Of a stretch of 64,000 bases of DNA, positions 1 to 9,053 are shown one piece after another. The notes under the pieces are model-generated. The model saw nothing but the letters and a program-made list of their open reading frames with translations, had not been told where the DNA came from and ran no database searches. The translations under genes and the position numbers were made by a program. The stretch comes from Falsochrobactrum ovis. Lineage in GTDB: Bacteria; Pseudomonadota; Alphaproteobacteria; Rhizobiales; Rhizobiaceae. Where the stretch lies: the NCBI RefSeq assembly GCF_003259955.1, contig NZ_QLMK01000010.1, forward strand, positions 32,382-96,381, in the 5' to 3' direction. Each line of letters begins with the position of its first letter. The first letter of the stretch is position 1.

Positions 1-827
1 TTTTGCTCGCATTTTGTTTCGCGGTTAATACCGGATCAACCGCCACATTGATCGGCAGCCCGCAAAATATGATCACGGCACAGAAACTCGATATATCGTT
101 TAACAATTTTGTAGCTGCGACCGCTACACCCGCCCTGTTATCGCTTCCCATCGTTTGGGCAGTGGTCACTTCTGCTTACCGGGGACGATGGCAATTACCG
201 AAAGACTCTGCGGTTAAAGATGTCGCTGAGGAAACAATTCCGCTTGACCTTCTTGAGACTGCAAAAACCGCTGTGGTTGCAATAACGGTGATTGGAGCAC
301 TCATCTTCAGCGATCTGCCTAGGGATATTGTGGCGTTGGCGGGTGCGGGCGTTCTGTTATTAAGCCGAAAAATTTCGTCGCATAATATGCTTAAACATGT
401 CGATGGCGATCTGATTTTGCTACTTATGGGATTGTTCATTGTGAATGCGGCAGTGGCGGCGACTGGATTGCCGCAACAGTTTCTAACCGCGCTGGCCAGC
501 ATGGGAATTAACCTCAATGAGCCGGTTACGCTGTTTTTGACTAGCGGGCTGGTGAGTAATCTTGTGGGCAACAATCCTGCTGTAATGCTTTTAATACCCT
601 ATTTGCACACCGGTGCTGGTGCAGATGCGCTAGGGGCGGCTCTTGTTCTTGGAACCGGATTTTCCAGTAACATGATCATTTTTGGAAGTCTTGCGGGAAT
701 TATAATGGTGGAAGAAGCAGAAGCCCGCGGGATTAAAATATCATTTTGGGAATTTGCACGTACCGGACTGATCGTCTCGGTGGTGTCCATGCTCGTCGCA
801 CTGGGTTGGGTATATTATTTTCTGTAA
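1..827 (+). CDS. SLC13/ArsB-like anion permease, 3' part
   Basis: The open frame enters from the left edge (first complete codon at base 3) and stops at 827, so the true start lies outside the window. About 274 residues are visible, mostly hydrophobic membrane segments. Motifs around TLIGSPQNM near the start of the visible part and LVGNNPAVMLLIPY in the second half are typical of the paired re-entrant loops of the SLC13/ArsB/NhaD ion-transporter superfamily. A role as an inner-membrane anion (di/tricarboxylate, sulfate or arsenite-type) permease is a family inference; the substrate cannot be read from this part. It is separated from the urease genes by about 220 bp and is probably a different transcription unit. 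Confidence 0.75.
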   Translation, partial: LLAFCFAVNTGSTATLIGSPQNMITAQKLDISFNNFVAATATPALLSLPIVWAVVTSAYRGRWQLPKDSAVKDVAEETIPLDLLETAKTAVVAITVIGALIFSDLPRDIVALAGAGVLLLSRKISSHNMLKHVDGDLILLLMGLFIVNAAVAATGLPQQFLTALASMGINLNEPVTLFLTSGLVSNLVGNNPAVMLLIPYLHTGAGADALGAALVLGTGFSSNMIIFGSLAGIIMVEEAEARGIKISFWEFARTGLIVSVVSMLVALGWVYYFL

Positions 828-1045
828 ACGGCCCATTGCCGGACTTCGATAATCCGCGCCAAAGAAAGTAAAACGCTAATAATGGTTTGCCTTATTATCT
901 AAATGCTAAATTATCTGCGCATAAGAGGATTGTGTTTTATTTATGGCGTTGAACGACTAGCATTTAATTGGTAGCGCTTTCGAAGCTGGAGCTTAGGTCG
1001 ATCGGTGAATCTAGGTTTCCAGTCGTTCAGGCACGGAGGTTTCAT

Positions 1046-1348
1046 ATGCATTTCACGCCTCGTGAAATAGACAAGCTCATGATCCATACGCTGGCAATGG
1101 TTGCTCAGCGTCGAAAAGATCAGGGGCTAAAACTCAATCACCCCGAAACTGTTTCTTTAATCGCAGCCGCCGCTCTTGAAGGCGCACGGGCGGGAAAGAC
1201 AGTTGAAGAAGTCATGGAACTGGCCCGTAAAACCGTCACCAAAGACGATGTGATGGAAGGCGTAGTCGAAATGATTCCTTATGTTCAGGTTGAAGCTGTA
1301 TTTACCGATGGAAGCCGTCTGGTGACCGTTCACGATCCTATTCAGTGA
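1046..1348 (+). CDS. ureA: Urease gamma subunit UreA
   Basis: This is a 100-residue small structural subunit of nickel urease, which hydrolyses urea to ammonia and carbamate in the cytoplasm. The ATG at 1046 is chosen because a strong ribosome site (acggaggt, 1033-1040) precedes it and the protein then begins [12 protein letters not shown], the usual UreA start. An upstream in-frame TTG at 968 would add 26 residues with no family match. The family-typical segments [14 protein letters not shown] and the C-terminal VTVHDPI are present. First gene of ureABC-EFGD-transporter. The 218-bp leader upstream holds an inverted repeat TAATAA-N9-TTATTA (877-897) that could be an operator, but I could not match it to a known regulator. 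Confidence 0.97.
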   Translation: MHFTPREIDKLMIHTLAMVAQRRKDQGLKLNHPETVSLIAAAALEGARAGKTVEEVMELARKTVTKDDVMEGVVEMIPYVQVEAVFTDGSRLVTVHDPIQ

Positions 1349-1368
1349 TTCCTGTAGGAGGTCAAATC

Positions 1369-1779
1369 ATGACTACAGATAAAGTTAAGACACCCGTCGG
1401 TGGGCTAGTCCTCGGCAAGGGCGATATTGAAATCAATGCCGGTTATCCAGTAACGGCTTTGAAAGTGCGCAATACGGGCGACCGTCCTATTCAGGTAGGG
1501 TCACATTTCCACTTTTTCGAGGTCAATGCCTCTTTGGAATTTGATCGCGAACAGGCTTTCGGCAAGCGCCTCAATATTCCTGCAACAACCGCTTTACGTT
1601 TTGAACCTGGCGACGAGAAAGAAGTCTCCCTCGTTCCGTTTCAAGGCAAGCAGCGAGTGCTTGGGTTCAATGGATTGGTCAATGGCTGGATCGGCGAAGA
1701 GAGCTACAACAAGTCTCGGCCGCGACTGACCGATGCGATGGAACGCGTCGAACGGTACGGCTTCAAAAACAAGCCGTAA
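1369..1779 (+). CDS. ureB: Urease beta subunit UreB
   Basis: 136-residue beta subunit of urease. The ATG at 1369 follows a good ribosome site (taggaggt, 1355-1362). An earlier in-frame GTG at 1345 overlaps the end of ureA and would add eight non-conserved residues, so it was not used. The family core [17 protein letters not shown] and the segment around [15 protein letters not shown] are intact, and the length is normal for a separate UreB as in Brucella and Klebsiella. It packs with UreA and UreC to form the (UreABC)3 trimer. The gene is 20 bp after ureA and 37 bp before ureC, consistent with one operon. Confidence 0.97.
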   Translation: MTTDKVKTPVGGLVLGKGDIEINAGYPVTALKVRNTGDRPIQVGSHFHFFEVNASLEFDREQAFGKRLNIPATTALRFEPGDEKEVSLVPFQGKQRVLGFNGLVNGWIGEESYNKSRPRLTDAMERVERYGFKNKP

Positions 1780-1816
1780 TCCCTCGCCCCAAATATATCA
1801 GTAGCAGGATTCTGAA

Positions 1817-3529
1817 ATGGCAAAGATTTCAAGGCAACAATATTCGGATCTTTACGGTCCGACGACAGGCGACAAGATACGCCTTGGTGATACTGATCTT
1901 TATATTGAGATCGAACAGGATCTTCGCGTTTATGGCGAGGAAGCAGTCTATGGCGGCGGTAAGACGCTGCGCGACGGTATGGGTTATGACAGCGAATATA
2001 CGAGTGCTGCGGGCGCTCCCGATCTCGTCATCACCAACGTAACAATTCTTGACGCTGTTCAGGGCGTTATTAAGGCCGACGTCGGGATCAAGAATGGTTT
2101 GATTTGCGGTATCGGTAAAGCTGGCAATCCTTCCATCATGCCAGACGTCACCCTGCCACTTGGTCCTGGCACCGACGCTATTTCCGGTGAACATCTGATA
2201 TTGACAGCAGGCGGCATTGACGCTCACGTTCATTTCATTTCCCCGCAACAGGCTCAGGCTGCTCTTAGCAATGGCGTAACCACGCTTTTTGGTGGCGGCG
2301 TAGGGCCAACGGACGGAACCAACGGCACAACCATCACGCCAGGCACCTGGAACATCGAAATGATGTTGCGCTCGTTCGATTCATGGCCTGTCAATGCGGG
2401 TGTGTTGGGTAAAGGCAACTCCTCCTGCGCATTAACCAGTGAAGAACAGATCCGTGCTGGCGCGTTGGGTCTTAAAATTCACGAAGACTGGGGCAGCACG
2501 CCTGAGGCAATCCGTACATCATTGACGGTTGCTGACGAGTATGATGTTCAGGTCTGTATCCATACTGATACGCTTAACGAAGCTGGTTTTGTGGAGAACA
2601 CAATCGCAGCTTTCGAAGGTCGAACCATCCACACCTATCACACCGAAGGTGCGGGCGGCGGACACGCGCCTGACATTATTCGCGTTGCGGGTCAATCAAA
2701 CGTTATACCGAGCTCGACCAACCCGACGCTGCCATATGGCATCAATTCCCAGGCCGAATTGTTCGACATGACGATGATCTGTCACAATTTGAGCCCCAAG
2801 ATTCCGACTGACGTTGCATTTGCGGAAAGCCGCGTCCGTCCGGAAACCATCGCAGCAGAAAATGTGCTTCATGATATTGGCGCAATTTCAATTCTGTCGA
2901 GCGACAGTCAGGCTATGGGTCGCGTGGGTGAAAACTGGGCGCGTACCATTCAAACCGCACATCTGATGAAGACCCGTTTTGGTGCTTATTCCGGTGATGA
3001 ATCGGGCAATGATAACCAACGTGTGCTGCGGTTTATTTCCAAGGTTACGATCAACCCAGCCATCGCGCAGGGCGTCGGACATGTCATCGGCTCGGTTGAA
3101 GTCGGAAAAATGGCAGACCTGGTACTTTGGGAACCTGCCTTCTTTGGCGCCAAGCCGAAAATGGTTATCAAAGGCGGCATGATTTCCTGGGCTCTGATGG
3201 GCGATCCAAACGCGTCATTGCCGACGCCACAGCCTGTTACCTACCGTCCGATGTATGGCGCTATGGGCTCGGCACTGGCCAAAACCCGAGTGACATTCAC
3301 ATCTCAGGCTGCGTTTGATGAGGGTATTGTTAATCGTTATGAGCTGCAGTCGCAGGTCATGCCGGTTCATGGAACGCGGACAATCAGCAAGGCGTCAATG
3401 GTTCGCAATAATACATTGCCCACCATTGAAGTTAACCCTGAAACCTTTGCTGTTACCGTTGATGGAAAACACGCAACGATCGAACCGGCGACCACGGTTC
3501 CATTAACCCAGCTGCATTTCTTCAGTTAA
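1817..3529 (+). CDS. ureC: Urease alpha (catalytic) subunit UreC
   Basis: 570-residue amidohydrolase-fold catalytic subunit that binds two nickel ions. The metal ligands can be read directly: His137 and His139 (DAHVHF), the carbamylated Lys220 (GLKIHEDWG), His249, His275 ([12 protein letters not shown]) and Asp363 ([12 protein letters not shown]). All sit three residues later than in the Klebsiella numbering as I know it. The active-site signature reads MICHNL with His323; Asn after the His is permitted by the family pattern, although many ureases have His there. Full length with no sign of damage. A ribosome site (agcagga) precedes the ATG. Activity depends on ureEFGD and on nickel uptake, both encoded just downstream. 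Confidence 0.98.
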   Translation: MAKISRQQYSDLYGPTTGDKIRLGDTDLYIEIEQDLRVYGEEAVYGGGKTLRDGMGYDSEYTSAAGAPDLVITNVTILDAVQGVIKADVGIKNGLICGIGKAGNPSIMPDVTLPLGPGTDAISGEHLILTAGGIDAHVHFISPQQAQAALSNGVTTLFGGGVGPTDGTNGTTITPGTWNIEMMLRSFDSWPVNAGVLGKGNSSCALTSEEQIRAGALGLKIHEDWGSTPEAIRTSLTVADEYDVQVCIHTDTLNEAGFVENTIAAFEGRTIHTYHTEGAGGGHAPDIIRVAGQSNVIPSSTNPTLPYGINSQAELFDMTMICHNLSPKIPTDVAFAESRVRPETIAAENVLHDIGAISILSSDSQAMGRVGENWARTIQTAHLMKTRFGAYSGDESGNDNQRVLRFISKVTINPAIAQGVGHVIGSVEVGKMADLVLWEPAFFGAKPKMVIKGGMISWALMGDPNASLPTPQPVTYRPMYGAMGSALAKTRVTFTSQAAFDEGIVNRYELQSQVMPVHGTRTISKASMVRNNTLPTIEVNPETFAVTVDGKHATIEPATTVPLTQLHFFS

Positions 3530-3539
3530 TCGAAAAAAC

Positions 3540-3564
3540 AGGAGGGGGTTTAATGCCCCCTCCT
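3540..3564. terminator. Perfect 9-bp stem-loop between ureC and ureE
   Basis: The arms AGGAGGGGG and CCCCCTCCT flank a 7-nt loop. Read on the + strand it is not followed by a T-run, so it looks like an attenuating or RNA-stabilising hairpin that separates the structural genes from the accessory genes. Read on the - strand the same stem is followed by TGTTTTTTCG, the pattern of an intrinsic terminator for antisense transcripts. Confidence 0.6.
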
Positions 3565-3641
3565 TGTAAGCAGACGCTTAGCATGCGGTTGAACAGCGCT
3601 GCAGCGGCGGACATAAATTTTTGCAAGCTTTCGGAGTTAGT

Positions 3642-4268
3642 ATGATCCTCGTTGAGAAAACGCTCGGCAATATCAAGGATCCTGTGTGGCATGATCGTTC
3701 GCATCACGCGCAGGTTGACCTTCTTTCACTGGAACAGTGGGAAGCACCCAAAAGCCGACTGCGCAAGGCCAGCGAAGGCGGCATAGAACTCGCAATTTCC
3801 CTGCCTCGTTCCGAACATCTGCATGATGGCGATGTTCTTCATTACGACGAGGAAAAGAATATCATCGTCGTGGCTCGCATTGCGCTCAAAGAAGTTATGG
3901 TGATCGAGCTGCAGGATCTGGAAAGTCTTTCACCGCAAGAAATCCTTCGGATTTGCTTCGAACTCGGGCATGGGTTGGGCAATCAGCATTGGCCTGCAGT
4001 TATCAAAGGCACCAATGTTTATGTGCCACTCTCGGTTGATCAAAAGGTGATGGCATCGGTTATGCGCACGCATGCCTTTGATCGCGTTAAAACCTATTTT
4101 GCGCCGGGCGAAGAAATAGCAGCCAAACTAGATGCAAAAGAAGTACGGATGTTGTTTGCGGGTGCCGATGCAACACCGCATCACCACCATGGCGCGCATG
4201 TTCATGCGCATGAACATCACGGTGATGATCACACCCATTCGCACGATGTAGCCACGGACAGGACATGA
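3642..4268 (+). CDS. ureE: Urease accessory protein UreE (nickel metallochaperone)
   Basis: 208 residues from the ATG at 3642, which has a cggagtt ribosome site; the upstream in-frame TTG at 3621 adds only seven non-conserved residues. UreE delivers nickel to the UreDFG-apourease complex. The middle region contains FELGHGLGNQHWPAVIKG, the conserved segment around the metal-binding His of the C-terminal UreE domain. The tail is strongly His-rich (HHHHGAHVHAHEHHGDDHTHSHD), as in nickel-storing UreE proteins. The 112-bp spacing and hairpin after ureC may lower expression relative to the structural genes. The stop overlaps ureF by four bases. Confidence 0.95.
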   Translation: MILVEKTLGNIKDPVWHDRSHHAQVDLLSLEQWEAPKSRLRKASEGGIELAISLPRSEHLHDGDVLHYDEEKNIIVVARIALKEVMVIELQDLESLSPQEILRICFELGHGLGNQHWPAVIKGTNVYVPLSVDQKVMASVMRTHAFDRVKTYFAPGEEIAAKLDAKEVRMLFAGADATPHHHHGAHVHAHEHHGDDHTHSHDVATDRT

Positions 4269-4987
4269 CCGGCAAACAAAAGAAAGAACTGACAAACTCT
4301 TCGGAAATGGTTCTTTTATCCAGATTGCTGCAATTTTCGGATTCAACCTTACCCGTGGGCGCGTTTGCCTTTTCCAATGGGCTTGAATCCGCGCTGCAAA
4401 CCGGCGTGGTAACCGATGCATCCAGTTTGCAGCAATTTGTCGAACTAATTGTTCGTCAAGCAGCTCACATGGATGGTATTGCACTTTTGCATACTCACCG
4501 CGCCTACATGGCTGGCGATTATAAAGCGGCAGTTGCGGCTGATCATGAGCTTTGGAACCGCAGGGTGGGTGAAGAGCAGCAATTGATGCTTTCGCGAATG
4601 GGCAAGAAATTTACTGAGCTCTCATTGAAGATCAGTGATTTTCCTTGGCTCGAAACGTGGCTAGCCGACATCAAATCTGGATCGACGCCGGGATGTTTTC
4701 CCATTGGCCACTCAATTGCTCTCGCGCAAATGGGTGCCGATGAAAAACAAGCTTTTGTCGTACATCAATATGGCGTGGCATCGATGATTATGAGTGCTGC
4801 CGTTCGGCTGATGCGCATCGATCATCTCGATACACAGCGAATATTATTTGCGACCCAAGCCCGCGTTGAAAGCGATTATCAGGATATTTGCCAGCTTTCT
4901 CTGGATGAAATGTCGAGTTTTGCCCCGGTTTTCGACGTGCTGGTCGCGCATCACACTAAAACGCATGTCCGCCTCTTCATGAACTGA
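4265..4987 (+). CDS. ureF: Urease accessory protein UreF
   Basis: 240-residue all-helical accessory factor that acts with UreD and UreG to gate nickel insertion into apourease. The start overlaps the ureE stop (ATGA at 4265), indicating translational coupling. The family N-terminal pattern [23 protein letters not shown] is present (read here as [20 protein letters not shown]), as is the PIGHS-containing middle segment ([15 protein letters not shown]). Length is normal for the family. The first 15 or so residues are poorly conserved, so an internal ATG at 4307 ([10 protein letters not shown]) is a possible alternative start, but the overlapping start is favoured by coupling. Confidence 0.94.
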   Translation: MTGKQKKELTNSSEMVLLSRLLQFSDSTLPVGAFAFSNGLESALQTGVVTDASSLQQFVELIVRQAAHMDGIALLHTHRAYMAGDYKAAVAADHELWNRRVGEEQQLMLSRMGKKFTELSLKISDFPWLETWLADIKSGSTPGCFPIGHSIALAQMGADEKQAFVVHQYGVASMIMSAAVRLMRIDHLDTQRILFATQARVESDYQDICQLSLDEMSSFAPVFDVLVAHHTKTHVRLFMN

Positions 4988-5012
4988 GTGGCATTTGAAA
5001 CAGGAACGCATT

Positions 5013-5660
5013 ATGAAAAAAATCACTCGTATTGGCATTGGTGGGCCGGTTGGTTCTGGAAAGACGGCGGTGATTGAAACCATCACGCCGCGTTTGATTG
5101 ATTTAGGTATCAAGCCACTGATCATCACCAATGATGTCGTTACTACCGAAGACGCAAAACAAGTTAGGCGCACCCTTAACGGGATTCTGGTTGAAGAGAA
5201 AATCGTCGGTGTTGAAACCGGCGCGTGCCCGCACACGGCGGTGCGCGAAGACCCGTCGATGAATATCGCGGCGGTTGAAGAGCTCGAAGAAAAATATCCA
5301 GATAGCGATGTTATTCTGATTGAATCGGGCGGTGATAATCTCACGCTCACTTTCAGCCCGGCTTTAGCTGATTTCTATATTTACGTAATCGACGTTGCTG
5401 CGGGCGACAAAATTCCGCGCAAGAATGGCGCTGGCGTTTGTCAGTCGGATATTCTTGTCATCAATAAGACCGACCTTGCGCCTTATGTTGGTGCCAGTCT
5501 GGAAGTGATGGATCGCGATTCCAAGCTGATGCGCGGGAAGAAGCCCTTTGTTTTCACAAATTGCAAAACAGGCGAGGGCGTCGACGAACTGATGAAGTTG
5601 ATACTGGACATGGCACTGTTCGATGTAAAGACAGTCCAGGCTCCTGCAGCAGCCGGTTGA
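5013..5660 (+). CDS. ureG: Urease accessory GTPase UreG
   Basis: 215-residue SIMIBI-class GTPase that powers nickel transfer. Walker [10 protein letters not shown] lies at residues 9-17, the ESGGDNLT segment contains the Walker B-like region, and NKTD gives guanine specificity. The Cys-Pro-His metal-binding motif ([12 protein letters not shown]) is intact. The ATG at 5013 gives the normal [17 protein letters not shown] start; a TTG at 4995 would add six residues. It lies 25 bp after ureF and four bases before ureD. Confidence 0.97.
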   Translation: MKKITRIGIGGPVGSGKTAVIETITPRLIDLGIKPLIITNDVVTTEDAKQVRRTLNGILVEEKIVGVETGACPHTAVREDPSMNIAAVEELEEKYPDSDVILIESGGDNLTLTFSPALADFYIYVIDVAAGDKIPRKNGAGVCQSDILVINKTDLAPYVGASLEVMDRDSKLMRGKKPFVFTNCKTGEGVDELMKLILDMALFDVKTVQAPAAAG

Positions 5661-5664
5661 CAAT

Positions 5665-6600
5665 ATGAGTTTGCACGAACGGTTAACGCGTATTGACGCG
5701 GCCCGAGAACTCCGAGACTATCAAAATGAACCTGCCCAGATGCGCGCTGCCGGGCCTGGTAAGATCGGAGAATTGCGTCTGGGGTTCTCTATGCGTCATG
5801 GCCGCTCGGTTCTGCACGATCTTTATCGTGTTGCACCGATTTTGGTCCAGCAAGCGCTGTACTGGGACGAAGCCATGCCGGAATTGCCGATTTGTTCAAT
5901 CATTTCGGTAGGTGGAGGTATACTGCAGGGCGATCGTTACAAGATCGACATCTCCGTCGGAGAGGACGCTTGCGCGCATGTAACCTCGCAAGGTGCGAAC
6001 CGGATTCATCGCATGGATGCAAATTATGCATCCCAGTATCAAACGGTTACTTTGGACGCAGGCGCTTATCTTGAATATCTGCCCGATTTCACGATTCCCT
6101 ATCGCGATTCCCGCTTTATCAACCATACCGACATGGTCGTGGATGAGAGTGCGACATTGCTTTACGGCGAAATGTTTATGTCGGGCCGAAAACACCATCA
6201 TGAAAGTGAGCGGTTTGGCTTCGACCTTCTGTCGATGATCATGACGGCGAAACGTCCGAACGGAAAACGCCTATTTACCGATAAGGTTTTGATCGAGAAG
6301 AGCAACTCCACCATTGATTTTCCGGCAGTGATGGGGGGCTTTGATGCTTTTGCAAATATTGTCTGCATCACGCCTCCCGAGATCGCATCGCGGATTAAAG
6401 AGCGCACGCCGGTCAATTTTGAAGCGGAGTCGCCTCGCGCAATATCGGGTGTTTCTTCTTTGCCCAATAATGCCGGTCTAATTCTGCGCGTGGTGGGTAT
6501 CGAAAGTTACGATGTTCGCGCTGAAGTTCGGCGGTTCTGGCAGATCGTTCGCGAAGAAGCGCGGGGGCGCACACTGCCAGAGGAATTCCTCTGGCGTTAA
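5665..6600 (+). CDS. ureD: Urease accessory protein UreD (UreH)
   Basis: 311 residues; scaffold protein that binds apourease and, with UreF and UreG, forms the activation complex and nickel tunnel. Recognised by LRLGFSMRHGRSVLHDLYRVAPILVQQALYWDE (read as shorter blocks), the glycine-rich SVGGGILQGDRYKIDI segment and YLPDFTIPYRDSRF, all typical of UreD. Placement after ureG rather than before ureA is the Brucella/rhizobial ure-2 style order. Only a weak ribosome site is visible four bases after the ureG stop, so translational coupling is likely. Confidence 0.95.
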   Translation: MSLHERLTRIDAARELRDYQNEPAQMRAAGPGKIGELRLGFSMRHGRSVLHDLYRVAPILVQQALYWDEAMPELPICSIISVGGGILQGDRYKIDISVGEDACAHVTSQGANRIHRMDANYASQYQTVTLDAGAYLEYLPDFTIPYRDSRFINHTDMVVDESATLLYGEMFMSGRKHHHESERFGFDLLSMIMTAKRPNGKRLFTDKVLIEKSNSTIDFPAVMGGFDAFANIVCITPPEIASRIKERTPVNFEAESPRAISGVSSLPNNAGLILRVVGIESYDVRAEVRRFWQIVREEARGRTLPEEFLWR

Positions 6601-6618
6601 TGAGATGGGGTTTACGAT

Positions 6619-7611
6619 ATGACACAAAATAAGAATAATTTCGTGTCTGCTTGTCTGCGTGGGGCGGGTCAGGTTTTCTTTATGGAAAACTCTTTTACGG
6701 GCCTCCTGTTCCTCTCAGCTATTGCATATGCGTCTTTTGCGACTGGCGTTTGGGCAACAACAATTGGTGCGGTGATCGGCCTGATCGTGGCCACACTGAC
6801 CGCGCAATTGTTAGACTGTGATGAGCCGTCCATTGGATCTGGCCTGTTCGGATTTAACGGGATTCTTGTCGGCGTTGCTTTGCCAACTTTCATTGCAGCA
6901 TCGCCTTCGCTGTGGTTTTACATCATTGTCGGCTCGGCGCTTAGCACTGTTGTCACAGCAGCATTTAGCGCCACGCTGACAAAAAGTTGGGGCATTCCCG
7001 GATCAACCGGACCATTTGTTCTAACCGGCTGGCTGATGGTGGCTGGTGCATACGCATTTGGAACTCTGGATGTGACCGGCGACACGCCCAAGCTTGCAAC
7101 CGACTATTTGCAGGGCGAGGTTTCAATCCCGTCACTTGTTGAGCTTGTTGAGATTTTCTTCCGTAACATTGCGCAAGTATTTTTGCTGGGCAATGAAATA
7201 AGCGGAGCGATTATCCTGCTTGGCATCTTCATTGCTTCCCGTCCGGCGGGGATAGCGGCGATCTTCGGGTCTCTTATTGCCATAATCATGGCAATTGCGA
7301 TGCGTGCAGATCCTGCTGTCGTGATTCAAGGTCTTTACGGATTTAGCCCTGTTTTAACAGCAATTGCCGTGGGCACAGTGTTTTTGAAGACAGATGGCAA
7401 AGTCATTGCCTACGCAGCGCTGGCGACAATCGTAACAGTCTTCATTCAAGGTGCCTATGACGTGATTATGCCTTCCGTTGGGCTGCCCTCTTTCACTGCA
7501 CCTTATGTTCTAACCCTTTATCTTTTCATTGCTCCTAAAAAGCTTCTGGCGCCACATCCCCATAAACCCGTGGCACAGCATCTGGTTACGCATAAGAAAA
7601 CGAGCAGCTGA
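6619..7611 (+). CDS. Urea transporter, UT/SLC14 (Yut/UreT) family
   Basis: 330-residue integral membrane protein. It has the two-fold repeated hydrophobic architecture of bacterial urea channels, with the conserved segments GLFGFNGILVGVALPTF in the first repeat and GLYGFSPVLTAIAVGTVF in the second; these line the urea-selective pore in this family. ATG at 6619, 18 bp after ureD, so co-transcription with urease is likely. This matches the T gene that follows ureD in the Brucella ure-2 operon. It should allow urea entry at low external concentration. The C-terminal tail is basic and His-containing. Confidence 0.92.
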   Translation: MTQNKNNFVSACLRGAGQVFFMENSFTGLLFLSAIAYASFATGVWATTIGAVIGLIVATLTAQLLDCDEPSIGSGLFGFNGILVGVALPTFIAASPSLWFYIIVGSALSTVVTAAFSATLTKSWGIPGSTGPFVLTGWLMVAGAYAFGTLDVTGDTPKLATDYLQGEVSIPSLVELVEIFFRNIAQVFLLGNEISGAIILLGIFIASRPAGIAAIFGSLIAIIMAIAMRADPAVVIQGLYGFSPVLTAIAVGTVFLKTDGKVIAYAALATIVTVFIQGAYDVIMPSVGLPSFTAPYVLTLYLFIAPKKLLAPHPHKPVAQHLVTHKKTSS

Positions 7612-7634
7612 TCATTCTTCTAACCGAGGCTAAA

Positions 7635-8864
7635 ATGCACACGATAAACTCAGGCGATACCGCGTTTATTCTGATCTGCACGGCACTTGTCTGCATGATG
7701 ACACCCGCGCTAGCGCTATTTTATGGGGGACTTGTCCGTCAACGCGACATTCTCTCAATCATGATCCAAAATTTTGTCTGTATGGGCGTCGTAGGGCTTA
7801 TCTGGGTCTTTGGCGGGTTCAGCATGGCATTCGGCCCCACAGTGGGCGGTGTCATTGGTGACATCACAACCTATTTTGGAATGTATAATGTCGGGATTAA
7901 ACCAAATCCTGCCTATGCAGATGACGTTCCGTTCATGACAGTCTTCGCATATCAGATGATGTTTGCGATTATCACCCCAGCGCTGATGACAGGCGCGTTC
8001 GTCGGACGTTTCAGATTTGGTGCCTATCTCATTTTCGTCGCACTGTGGACCATAATTGTCTATCTTCCAGCAGCGCATTGGATCTGGGGTGGCGGTTTCC
8101 TCTCGAAACTTGGTGTTGTGGACTTCGCTGGCGGTATTGTCATCCACGTATCGGCTGGTTTCTCGGCCCTTGTCGCGGCGAAATATCTTGGCAAACGCGT
8201 ATTGCGTCCCGGCGCAGCTGAATCAGAACATGCCAGCTTACCATTGGTTGCGATAGGCGCGGGTCTATTGTGGTTTGGCTGGTTTGGCTTCAACGCTGGC
8301 GGTGCTTATGCGGCCGACGCGCTTGCAGTTTATGCTTTCACCAATACGATGCTGGCCGGTTCCATTGCAATGCTCGTCTGGATGCTGTGGGAGTGGATGG
8401 AAACACGCCGTCCGACATTCTCGGGCGTGTTGGTCGGAGCAGTCACAGGCCTTGCCACCATCACCCCCGCCGCGGGTTATGTCGAACCAATCACAGCAAT
8501 CCTGATTGGTGCGATTGGCGCCAGCGTCTGCTTTAATGCCAAATATGTGCAAAGATGGCTCAAAATTGATGATGCTCTGGAAGTCTGGCGTGCTCACGGC
8601 GTGGGCGGCATGACGGGCGCAATTTTGATCGGTCTGCTTGCAAGCCCTCACATTAATGCAGTCTCTGCTGGAGCGTATCAGTTGGGAGTTCAGCTCTTTG
8701 GGGTTGCATTGATTGCAGTTTATGCATCCGCAATCACTTGGCTACTGCTGAAAGTCATTGATTCCTTCGGAATTCTGCGGGTGTCCGATTCAATCCAAAT
8801 CGACGGTCTTGATAAGAACCTCTACGGCGAAAATGCTTTCGACCTATGGGAAATGGAAAAGTAA
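7635..8864 (+). CDS. Ammonium transporter, Amt/Mep/Rh family
   Basis: 409-residue Amt family channel with about eleven membrane spans. Diagnostic stretches are the N-terminal ALFYGGLVRQRDILS, DFAGGIVIHVSAGFSAL carrying the first pore His, GFNAGGAYAADALA, and WRAHGVGGMTGAILIGL carrying the second pore His. It starts 23 bp after the urea transporter and ends at a strong hairpin, so it looks like the last gene of the urease unit. No glnK/PII gene is adjacent, unlike the usual glnK-amtB pair; its job here is probably tied to ammonium produced or lost during ureolysis (inference). Confidence 0.93.
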   Translation: MHTINSGDTAFILICTALVCMMTPALALFYGGLVRQRDILSIMIQNFVCMGVVGLIWVFGGFSMAFGPTVGGVIGDITTYFGMYNVGIKPNPAYADDVPFMTVFAYQMMFAIITPALMTGAFVGRFRFGAYLIFVALWTIIVYLPAAHWIWGGGFLSKLGVVDFAGGIVIHVSAGFSALVAAKYLGKRVLRPGAAESEHASLPLVAIGAGLLWFGWFGFNAGGAYAADALAVYAFTNTMLAGSIAMLVWMLWEWMETRRPTFSGVLVGAVTGLATITPAAGYVEPITAILIGAIGASVCFNAKYVQRWLKIDDALEVWRAHGVGGMTGAILIGLLASPHINAVSAGAYQLGVQLFGVALIAVYASAITWLLLKVIDSFGILRVSDSIQIDGLDKNLYGENAFDLWEMEK

Positions 8865-8906
8865 AAATAAAAGACCTATCAGCGCTATTAAAGCGTCAGA
8901 TCTTCG

Positions 8907-8940
8907 GTGTCCGCGCGCATTTACGTGCGGGCACTGTTTC
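8907..8940 (+). terminator. Terminator after the ammonium transporter
   Basis: An 11-bp GC-rich stem (8907-8917 with 8924-8934, two G-T wobbles) with a 6-nt loop is followed by TGTTTC. It separates the urease/ammonium unit from the nickel importer operon. No T-tract longer than three is present. Confidence 0.6.
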
Positions 8941-9010
8941 ATCCAAGAAATATTCTTCTTAGTAAATGCAACTAAATTCTATTTTTTGTTGCCCGCAATT
9001 TTTTCTCTCA

Positions 9011-9038
9011 GTATGATCATTTTTGTAAAACATCATAC
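9011..9038 (+). promoter_or_regulatory. NikR operator
   Basis: GTATGA at 9011-9016 and TCATAC at 9033-9038 are separated by exactly 16 bases. This is a perfect match to the Escherichia coli NikR consensus GTATGA-N16-TCATAC. It lies 15 bp before the nikA ATG, where bound NikR would block transcription of nikABCDE. A nikR gene is present at the far end of the operon. Confidence 0.93.
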
Positions 9039-9053
9039 TTTTGAGGGAAGCTT

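Noticed and set aside
1345-1368. GTG at 1345 as ureB start
   Set aside because: It overlaps ureA, has no suitable ribosome site and adds non-conserved residues; the ATG at 1369 has a strong site.
4087-4484. Overlapping minus-strand open frames opposite ureE/ureF
   Set aside because: They are mirror frames of the His-rich ureE tail and the ureF start, have no ribosome sites and no recognisable sequence.
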